The notes under the pieces: generated by a model | Told to the model about the DNA's origin: nothing | Databases searched by the model: none | The model's input: only the letters and a program-made list of their open reading frames with translations | NCBI GenBank assembly: GCA_030424955.1 | Contig: JAUHVS010000026.1 | Span: forward strand, 1-19,426 | DNA: 19,426 nucleotides | Reading direction: 5' to 3' | From: a bacterium | GTDB taxonomy: Bacteria > Myxococcota_A > Bradymonadia > UBA7976 > UBA1532 | Shown here: one piece after another, positions 1 through 7,200 of the stretch | How the letters are laid out: each line of letters begins with the position of its first letter | How positions within the stretch are numbered: position 1 is the stretch's first letter | Program-made: the position numbers and the translations under genes

Positions 1-3000
1 TACGTCGGATCGAACTCCAGGGCCGCCTGCCACCACCCGCGCGCGGCGGTCACGTCGTCCAGGCGGTCACAGTACAGCGCCGCGAGCTGGTCGAAGCGGG
101 CCAGCCGGTCGGCCTCCGTCAGCTCAGCGAGCTCGGCGGTCTGGCGCAGGACGTCCGCCGCCGCGACCCAGTCGCCCGCGCGGCTGTACAGGTCGTACAG
201 CTGCTCCAGCAGGAAGCGGGGGTGGCGCTCGGTGGGCAGCCGGCGGTGCAGCAGGGCGGCCGCCCGGCCCGGGTCGTCGGCCGGCCCGAGGTACAGGTCG
301 AGCAGCGCGGTCTCGAGGGCGAGGCGCTCCTCAACGTCGCGGACCACGGCCTGACGGCGGCGATACAGCGCGGCGAGCTCGCTCCAGCGCCCCTCTCCGC
401 GGTAGGCGGCCTCCAGCGCGCGGGTGGCCCGATCGGCCAGCACCGGGCTCGGCTGGCGGACGGGCGCGGCGTCCATGGCCGAGGCCAGCTCGTCGTCCAG
501 ATCCGACAGCGTCTCAGACAGCGCCTCAGACAGCGCCTCGCCTGCGGGTCGATCCTCCGCGGTGGGGCGCTCGGCCGTCGCGTCGCTCGGCGGGCGCACG
601 GACTGCGGCGCGGTCGCGCGGCCGTCCAGGGCCTCCGCCAGCGCAGCGAGATCGTGCATGCCGCTGAGCTCGGCCTCGGGGCGCCGTGACCGGCTGGCCG
701 GCTGGGCGCCTGGCTGGCTCGCGTACCACGCGTTCAGCGCCTCCAGCTGGCCCGACTGCAAGCAGAAGGCCTCGAAGGCGGCGATGGCCGTCGGGTTGGT
801 GGGGTCGGCCGAGAGCGCCTCGCGGTAGGCGGCCAGGGCCGCGGCCGGCACCTCGAGGGGCCCGGCGTATAGATCGCCCAGGCGCAGGAAGCGCGCGGCG
901 CGATCCGCGGGGGCCGTGACGCGCTCCGCGTGCGCGCGGCACAGCTCGGCCAGCCCCGCCCAGTCGTCGAGCTCCGCCGACAGGCGCTCCACCTCGGCCA
1001 GGGCCTCGGCGTCCTCGGGATCCTGGTCCAGCAGCCCGCGCCAGGTCAGCAGCGCAGCCTCTCGATCCTTCAGCTGCCGGCCCTGCACCTCGGCGCGGCG
1101 CACCAGCCGCGCCCGCACGGCCTCCGGCGCCTCGCCGGGGGGCGCGACGGCCAGCCAGTCGGCGAGGCCAGGCCCGTCCTCGAGCCGGCGCAGCAGGGCC
1201 TCGATGGCCTGCCAGTCACCGGCGTCGGTGGGGCTGTCGGCCCACAGGCCCTGGTACAGGGCCAGGGCGTCTGCGGCGCGGACCAGCGGGCCGGCGGCCC
1301 ACGCGGCCCGCTGGCGCCGGAGGGCGCGGTGCAGGGGGCCGTCGGGGCTCGCCGCGGTGGGCGCGACCTGGGCTTCGGCGGCAGCCAGCGCCTGCCACCC
1401 GCGATCCACGCTGTCGGTCGCCTCGGCCAGCCGCACGACCTCGGCCAGCAGGGCCGCCGACGGCGCGAGGCACAGGGCCTCGCTGCGCAGGACCAGCGCC
1501 TCGCGGGCGCGCCCCAGCCGCTGCTCACGGACGTCGGCCGCCTCACAGAGCCAGCGGGCCTTGTCGGCGCCCTCGGCGGAGGCCGCCCGGCGGTCCAGCA
1601 GGCTGGCCAGGTCGCCCCAGGCGTCCGCCCGCACGAGCACAGCGGCCAGCCGGTCCGAGAGCGAGGCGTCCTCGGGTCGGAGATCCGCGGCCTTCGCCAG
1701 CGCCTTGCGCGCCCGGCTCAGATCCGCCAGCGGGCCCTCGGCGAGATCCGCTACGGCGAGCCACGCCTCGACGGCGGCGTCGCCCTCAGCGGCCTTCGCG
1801 CGGGCCACCAGGCGCTCGGCCACGGTGGCAAAGTCACCCTGCGCACGGGCCAGCTGCTCCAGGCGCTGGTCCGCGAGCGGGTGGTCGGGCTGCTGGGCCA
1901 GCAGCGCGGCCCAGGCGGCGCTGGCGTCCGCGGGCTGCTCCAGGCGCTCATAGGTGTCGGCCAGGGCGGCCCACAGCTCGGCACGCCGGGTGTCGTCGGG
2001 GGGCAGCAGGTCGAGCAGGCGGCGGTCCACCTGGGCCCGGCCGCCGTGATCGCCCAGGTGGGCGTAGGCGGCCCGCGCGGCCCACAGCGCGTCGCGATCG
2101 TCCGGGCGGCGGCGCAGCACGGACTCCCACGCCGACAGCGCGTCGGTGGGCCGGTCGAGGCGATCGGCGTACAGGCTGCCCAGCAGCCGGTCGAGGCGCA
2201 CGATCGCGACCTCCTGCGTGGCCAACGACCGGCGGCGCTCGCAGATCTCGGCCAGCATCTGCCAGCGCTCGGCCTTCAGACACAGCGGCTCAAGCTCGGC
2301 CAGGACCGTCCGCTCGTCGGCGCCCAGATCCGCCGCGGCCTGCCACCAGCCGATGGCCGCGTGCACGTCATCCAGCTCGGTGGCCAGGCGGGCCGCGCGC
2401 AGGCGGAGCGGCAGATCGTCAGGCGCCAGGGGCGCCCGCTGGGTGAGCACGGCCAGCAACCCGGCGCGGTCGCCCGCCCGCTCGCGCAGGGCCTCCAGCT
2501 GCTGAAGGGCGCGGGGGTGGTCCTTGACCTCTGCGACCACCGCCTCCAGCCGGTTGATGGCCTCGGCGGTGTACCCGGCGTCCGCCCAGAGCTGGCCGGC
2601 CTCCAGGGTCAGCTGCAGCGCCTGATGCGCGGGCAGGCCGGGGACGGCGCGGGCCGTGTCGAGGCGGGCGGCGAGGTCGAGGCGGCGATCGTCGTCCGCC
2701 CACAGGCGCCGCAGCCCGTCCAGGCTGGCGCGGTCGGCGGGATCGGCACGATCCAGCACGAGGCACCACAGCCGCTCGGCGTCCGCCGGTCGCTTCAGGC
2801 GGCCGGCGTACAGGTCGGCGGCCCGGTGCCCCAGCCGGCGGATGCGGTCGGCGTCGTCGGTGTCGGCCAGGGCCGCCTCGTAGGCGGTGGCGAGATCCGC
2901 GAACCGGTCAATCGACGCCGCGAGCGCCTCCAGGGCCTCGCGGGCAGGCCCATCCTGGGGCTGCTCGAGGAAGGCCTGCCGCCGCCACGTCCAGGCGTCT

Positions 3001-6000
3001 TGCGGCCGGCGGAGCTCATCGAAGGCGATGTGGCCGAGCTCGGCCAGGACGGGGGCGCGATCCTCGGGCGGCAGCTGCTCGACCCAGCGCGAGAGCAGCC
3101 CGTACAGGCGGCCCCAGGCCCGCTGCCGGCGCAGCTGCGGGGCGGCAAGCCGGCCTGCTGTGGCGCCCGCGACGCCACGCTCGACCATGCGCTCAAGGGC
3201 GGCCAGGGGCGCGTCAGCCGGCCCGACCTCGATGAGCGCGCCCAGGCGAGCCGCAGCCGCCTCGGGGTCGCCCAGGCCGATCTCGACCCAGTCGCAGACG
3301 GCCAGCGCCAATGGCTGGCCGTTCTGCGGGCCTTCGGCGAGCACGGCGTCGGCGGCGGCCACCAGATCGGCGACGCGATCCGAGGCGGTCGCGGCCGCCG
3401 ACAGCTGCGCGCGGTAGGCGCCGTCGGCGTGGCGGCGGCCCAGGCCCGGCAGCAAGACGTCGAGCGCCCGATCGGGATCAGACAGCCTGCCCATGGCCAG
3501 ATCCGCCGCGCGATCCAACAGCGCGTCGGCGGTCGAGGGCGCCTCGCTGAGGTGCGCGGCGCGGTCCAGCAGCAGATCCACCAGCGCCGGCCACTCGGCC
3601 CGGGCCTCCAGCCGGCTGGCGAGGTGCTCGAAGGCCTCCTCGTGCGCGGGCTGGGCCGACAGCACCTGCCGCAGGGCGGCGTCGCCCACCGGGCCGGCGT
3701 CCAGCCGCGCGATGCGCAGCCGCAAGGCCTCAGCTTCGGCCGGGGGGGCCGCCTCGGCCCGCCGGCTCAGGACCATCACCAGGGGCGCGTTCGCCCCGGC
3801 CGCGCCATAGAGCTGCTCCAAGGCACGCAGGGCCTCAGCGTCATCGGGGGCCGCGGCGCGCACAGCCTCGAAGTCGGCGACGGCGCCGGGCGCGTCCGCG
3901 AGCGCCCCCGCGCGCAGCCGGGCCCGCTGGCGGTGCAGCGCCACGCGGCGCTCGTCTTGGGCGGGCAGCCGCTCCAGGAGCACGTCGAGGACGGCCGCAT
4001 GGGCCTCGGGCGGGCCGGCCTGCTGCCAGGCGCGGTGCAGCGCCCACGGGGCCTCGGGGTGGGCGCGGTCGGCCTCGAAGGCCGCCTGCCAGGCGATCAG
4101 CGCCGCGGCGTCATCGTCCAGCGGGCCCGCCAGCAGGCGCGCGCGATCCGCATGGTGGGCGGCCTGCTCGGCCGGGTCCCCGGCACAGGCGGCGAGGCGC
4201 ACCAGCACCTCGGCCTCGGCCGCGGGGGCGTCGAGCCGCTGATGCAGCGCCCGCAGCGCCTGCAGGGTCTCGGGCCGCTCGCCGACCAGATCGTGGACGG
4301 CTCGCCAGTGATCCACGGCCTCAACGGGCCGATCCAGGGGGCCGGTGCACAGGGTCGCCAGCTCAACGTGGGCGGCGGCGCGCTCGGCGGGCAGGCCGAA
4401 GCCCGTGGGCGGCTCCAGGGCGGCATGCAGAGCGGCCCAGTCGCCCTCAGCCCGCAGCAAGCCCACCAAGGTCGCGCGGGCCTCCGACAGCGTGGGCGCG
4501 GCGTCGAGCACCTGCCACAGCAGCTCGATGCGCGCCGCGGCCGACGGCAGGGCGGCGGCCAACCCAGCCACGCGCCGGGCGAGCGCCTCGCGATCGCTGC
4601 CCCGGGCCAGCGCGAGCCGGGCCGTGAGCACGGGCAGCAGGGCCTCCGGCTCCGCCCCCTGAGCGGTGAGGTGCGCGTCGAGGGCCGCGAGGGCCTCGCC
4701 GTCGCTGGGCAGGGCGGCCAGCACATGTCGCCAGCCAATGGCCGCGCCCGCGACGTCGCCGCGGGCGGTGCGGGCGGCGGCGAGCGCGCGGCCGAGCCGG
4801 GCCCGGTCCGCTGGCGCCTGGGCGACCTCGACCGCGCGGGACAGGGCGTCGTCGAGCACGTCCTCGTCGGGCAGGTGCTCCAGCACCCGCTGGAGGCGAT
4901 CCAGCACCCGGCCGTCCGCGGGATCCTCGACCAGCGCCTCGCCCAGCCAGGCGGCCGCCTCATCGGGGCGGGCCAGCCGCTCGACGCACAGATCCGCCAG
5001 CGCCACGAGGGCCTGGGCCCGGGCCGGGCCGGCCGGCTCCGCACCCGCCAGGCGGCGCCGCACCGCGTGGAGCCGCGACCAGTCGCCACGGGCCGCGAGC
5101 AGGGGCGCGACCCGGCGCGCCGCCGGCAGATCGCCGGCCGCAGCGAGGGTGAGCAGGCCGTCCAGCGCGGCCCCGTCATCGGGGTCGAGCGTCAGCGCGG
5201 CGTCGAAGTGGGCCGCGGCGATGGCCGGATCGCGGCCCGCCTCGGTGCACCAGCGGCCCACGCGGACGTGCAGGGGCCCCACCGGCGCGCCGGCCTCGAA
5301 GAGCGACAGGGTCTCGGTGTACAGCGCGATGAGGGCGTCCAGGCGGCCCAACCGGCGCGCCAGCCGGCCCAGGTCGGGCCCCAGCGTGTCGTCGTCGAAG
5401 GTCTCCCGGAAGGCATCGACGAGCGCCGTCCAGGCGCCCTCGGGGGCGTCGAGCTGGTGCTCGAAGAGGGTCGCGATCTCGCGGTACAGGGCCAGACGCC
5501 GCGCGTCGCCACGGGTCTGGTCGAGGCGCTGCACGAGCAGCTCGATCTGCGCCTCGTGGTCAGCGGCGGTCACCAGGTGGGCCGCAAGGCGCTCCTGAGC
5601 GTGCTGATCGGACGGCCGCAGCTCGACGATGGCCCGCCAGACGCGGCCCGCCGCCGCGGGGGCCACGGCCTCGGCGTGGGCCGCCAGGGCGCGCAGGCCC
5701 ATCAGCGCGTCGGTGACGTCCGTCACGGCGGCCAGGGCCGCGAGCTGGTCGTCAATCTCAGCGGCGGGATCGGGGGCCCCGGGCGTCGGCTGGGCGAGGG
5801 CGGCCTGGGCGCCCGCGTGATCGGGCCACCCCGCGACGATCTTTCGCCAGAGCCCACGGGCGGCCGCCGCGTCCCCGTCGCTGGCCAGCCGCGGCGCGTG
5901 GGCCTCGGCGACGGTCAGCCACTGGGCGCTCTGCGGGTCGAGCTGGCCGAGCAGCTCGACCTCGAGGGCGCGCACGGCGTCGGTGTCCCCAGCCGCGACC

Positions 6001-7016
6001 AGCAGGCCGTGCAGGGTCAGCGCGAGGGCCGTGTCGTCTGGCTGAGCGTCGAGGACGGGCCGCAGCGCGGCCGCAGCGCGGGCGGGGTCCGTCGCGGCCA
6101 GCAGGCCCGCCGCGCGGCGCCGAGCGCGGGACCGGGCGTCCGCATCGGGCGCCACGCGGGCCAGGCGCAGGGCGATCTCAGCCGCCTCGACGTCGCGGCC
6201 CGCGTCGGCCAGCAGGCCGAGCAGCTGCTGCAAGGGCTCAGGGCGCTCACCACCCAGCGCCAAGGCCTTCTCGTAGGCCTCGATGGCCTTGTCGGGGCGG
6301 CGCAGGGGCCCAGCAGCCAGGGCGGCCACGCGCTCCATGACGCGACCCCGGGCCGCGCCGCGGGTGACCCGCGCGCGCTGCCGGTACAGGTCGAAGAGGG
6401 CCATCCAGGCCCGCTGGCCTTGGTACACCGCCTCCAGCCCCAGGAAGGCCGCGTCATCGTCAGGGGCGATGGCCATGGCCTGGCGGTAGCGGGCGATGGC
6501 CGCCTCGGGTTCGTCGGCAGCGTGGGCCAGGCGACCCAGCTCAAGCAGCGCGGCCAGGCGGGTCGGCGCGTCCGGCGCGCGGCGCACCAGCTGCTCCAGC
6601 GCCGCACGCCGGGCGGCGTCGGGATCGGGCGCGAGGGCGGCCGGGGGCAAGGTGGCGGTCAGCTCACGGTGCTGGCGGATGGGCGCCCACCCGGGCAGGC
6701 CGGCGCGCCACGCCGGGGTCTCGACGCCCCAGGCGCCGCGGGCCACGCCGTCGCGGATCTCGTCCAGGGTGAGGGGGCCGACCCGGCGGCCCGCGACCAG
6801 CAGCTGCCAGACGGCGCCCACCTGGCGCGCGAGGGCCGCGGCGGCAGGCCGCCAGCCCGCCGCCCCGACGGGGCGCACCTGAGCGTCCGCGGCGATCTCG
6901 CCGGCGGCCACCTGCCGGCGCAGGGCCGCCTCGCTGATCGGCTCAGGCAACCCCTGCACCTCCCACGCGCTGGCGCGGTGGGTGTCTTGATGGTGCTCAG
7001 GTGTCTTACCGATCAC
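1..7016 (-). CDS. Giant GYF_2-TPR repeat protein (3' end beyond window)
   Basis: One reading frame runs from GTG at 7016 to the left edge: 2,338 codons and no stop, so the protein is longer than this. The start is chosen because AAGGAG lies 5 nt upstream (7022-7027). Two GYF_2-like domains come first: residues about 18-60 (degenerate, W18 and W55) and about 70-115, with the family pattern W70, GPLTLDEI (80-87) and G106-L-P-G-W110. From about residue 130 to the edge are TPR-like helical hairpins in modules of roughly 70-80 residues, for example RPTDALSAWESVLRRRPDD or ALAAYREALSADPTNP. An acidic linker with a short tandem repeat interrupts the array near residues 2115-2190. No signal peptide or membrane segment is seen, so it is probably cytoplasmic. 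TPR arrays are protein-binding scaffolds. The gene lies 184 nt downstream of tssH on the same strand, so a T6SS scaffolding role is likely, but the exact role is unknown. Confidence 0.9.
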   Translation of the reverse strand, partial: MIGKTPEHHQDTHRASAWEVQGLPEPISEAALRRQVAAGEIAADAQVRPVGAAGWRPAAAALARQVGAVWQLLVAGRRVGPLTLDEIRDGVARGAWGVETPAWRAGLPGWAPIRQHRELTATLPPAALAPDPDAARRAALEQLVRRAPDAPTRLAALLELGRLAHAADEPEAAIARYRQAMAIAPDDDAAFLGLEAVYQGQRAWMALFDLYRQRARVTRGAARGRVMERVAALAAGPLRRPDKAIEAYEKALALGGERPEPLQQLLGLLADAGRDVEAAEIALRLARVAPDADARSRARRRAAGLLAATDPARAAAALRPVLDAQPDDTALALTLHGLLVAAGDTDAVRALEVELLGQLDPQSAQWLTVAEAHAPRLASDGDAAAARGLWRKIVAGWPDHAGAQAALAQPTPGAPDPAAEIDDQLAALAAVTDVTDALMGLRALAAHAEAVAPAAAGRVWRAIVELRPSDQHAQERLAAHLVTAADHEAQIELLVQRLDQTRGDARRLALYREIATLFEHQLDAPEGAWTALVDAFRETFDDDTLGPDLGRLARRLGRLDALIALYTETLSLFEAGAPVGPLHVRVGRWCTEAGRDPAIAAAHFDAALTLDPDDGAALDGLLTLAAAGDLPAARRVAPLLAARGDWSRLHAVRRRLAGAEPAGPARAQALVALADLCVERLARPDEAAAWLGEALVEDPADGRVLDRLQRVLEHLPDEDVLDDALSRAVEVAQAPADRARLGRALAAARTARGDVAGAAIGWRHVLAALPSDGEALAALDAHLTAQGAEPEALLPVLTARLALARGSDREALARRVAGLAAALPSAAARIELLWQVLDAAPTLSEARATLVGLLRAEGDWAALHAALEPPTGFGLPAERAAAHVELATLCTGPLDRPVEAVDHWRAVHDLVGERPETLQALRALHQRLDAPAAEAEVLVRLAACAGDPAEQAAHHADRARLLAGPLDDDAAALIAWQAAFEADRAHPEAPWALHRAWQQAGPPEAHAAVLDVLLERLPAQDERRVALHRQRARLRAGALADAPGAVADFEAVRAAAPDDAEALRALEQLYGAAGANAPLVMVLSRRAEAAPPAEAEALRLRIARLDAGPVGDAALRQVLSAQPAHEEAFEHLASRLEARAEWPALVDLLLDRAAHLSEAPSTADALLDRAADLAMGRLSDPDRALDVLLPGLGRRHADGAYRAQLSAAATASDRVADLVAAADAVLAEGPQNGQPLALAVCDWVEIGLGDPEAAAARLGALIEVGPADAPLAALERMVERGVAGATAGRLAAPQLRRQRAWGRLYGLLSRWVEQLPPEDRAPVLAELGHIAFDELRRPQDAWTWRRQAFLEQPQDGPAREALEALAASIDRFADLATAYEAALADTDDADRIRRLGHRAADLYAGRLKRPADAERLWCLVLDRADPADRASLDGLRRLWADDDRRLDLAARLDTARAVPGLPAHQALQLTLEAGQLWADAGYTAEAINRLEAVVAEVKDHPRALQQLEALRERAGDRAGLLAVLTQRAPLAPDDLPLRLRAARLATELDDVHAAIGWWQAAADLGADERTVLAELEPLCLKAERWQMLAEICERRRSLATQEVAIVRLDRLLGSLYADRLDRPTDALSAWESVLRRRPDDRDALWAARAAYAHLGDHGGRAQVDRRLLDLLPPDDTRRAELWAALADTYERLEQPADASAAWAALLAQQPDHPLADQRLEQLARAQGDFATVAERLVARAKAAEGDAAVEAWLAVADLAEGPLADLSRARKALAKAADLRPEDASLSDRLAAVLVRADAWGDLASLLDRRAASAEGADKARWLCEAADVREQRLGRAREALVLRSEALCLAPSAALLAEVVRLAEATDSVDRGWQALAAAEAQVAPTAASPDGPLHRALRRQRAAWAAGPLVRAADALALYQGLWADSPTDAGDWQAIEALLRRLEDGPGLADWLAVAPPGEAPEAVRARLVRRAEVQGRQLKDREAALLTWRGLLDQDPEDAEALAEVERLSAELDDWAGLAELCRAHAERVTAPADRAARFLRLGDLYAGPLEVPAAALAAYREALSADPTNPTAIAAFEAFCLQSGQLEALNAWYASQPGAQPASRSRRPEAELSGMHDLAALAEALDGRATAPQSVRPPSDATAERPTAEDRPAGEALSEALSETLSDLDDELASAMDAAPVRQPSPVLADRATRALEAAYRGEGRWSELAALYRRRQAVVRDVEERLALETALLDLYLGPADDPGRAAALLHRRLPTERHPRFLLEQLYDLYSRAGDWVAAADVLRQTAELAELTEADRLARFDQLAALYCDRLDDVTAARGWWQAALEFDPT
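504..539 (-). repeat. Three tandem 12-bp repeats in the TPR-protein linker
   Basis: Three near-identical 12-bp units encode EALS-EALS-ETLS within the acidic, low-complexity linker (about residues 2115-2190) of the giant TPR protein. The units keep the reading frame. Two are identical at the protein level and the third has A to T. They probably arose by replication slippage, and copy number may vary between strains. Confidence 0.75.
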
Positions 7017-7021
7017 GCGAT

Positions 7022-7027
7022 CTCCTT
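7022..7027 (-). promoter_or_regulatory. Ribosome binding site fixing the giant TPR protein start
   Basis: AAGGAG is placed 5 nt before the GTG at 7016. There is no in-frame ATG nearby, so this site decides the start. The box plus spacer (AAGGAGATCGC) is identical to the one before tssC. Confidence 0.75.
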
Positions 7028-7114
7028 GTCTGGCGGGCGCCCGGCCGATCAAACCACCGCGGCGCGGCCGCCCCACTTCGGAAGAAGGGGGTCTGCCACA
7101 GTCCTCAAGGGGCG

Positions 7115-7126
7115 CTGACCGGTCAG
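7115..7126. promoter_or_regulatory. 12-bp perfect palindrome upstream of the giant TPR gene
   Basis: CTGACCGGTCAG is a perfect palindrome about 100 bp before the GTG at 7016, in the 184-nt gap after tssH. It has no T-tract, so it does not look like an intrinsic terminator. It could be an operator. No convincing -35/-10 pair was found around it, so the role is unproven. Confidence 0.3.
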
Positions 7127-7200
7127 GCGACGGGCCGTCCGCGGCGGCTCGTCAACCGATTCAAGGTAACACCGCCACGGCAGGGACACCAACCAGCAGA

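Noticed and set aside
930..7118. Plus-strand open frame of about 2,060 codons
   Set aside because: It is the antisense shadow of the giant TPR gene. Its translation is Gly/Gln/Arg-rich without domains, while the minus-strand frame shows GYF_2 and TPR motifs and a good ribosome site.
7017..7200. Sigma-54-like promoter (TGGCAGA...CTTCT) before the giant TPR gene
   Set aside because: The -24 TGGCA is good, but the invariant GC of the -12 element is absent at the required spacing.
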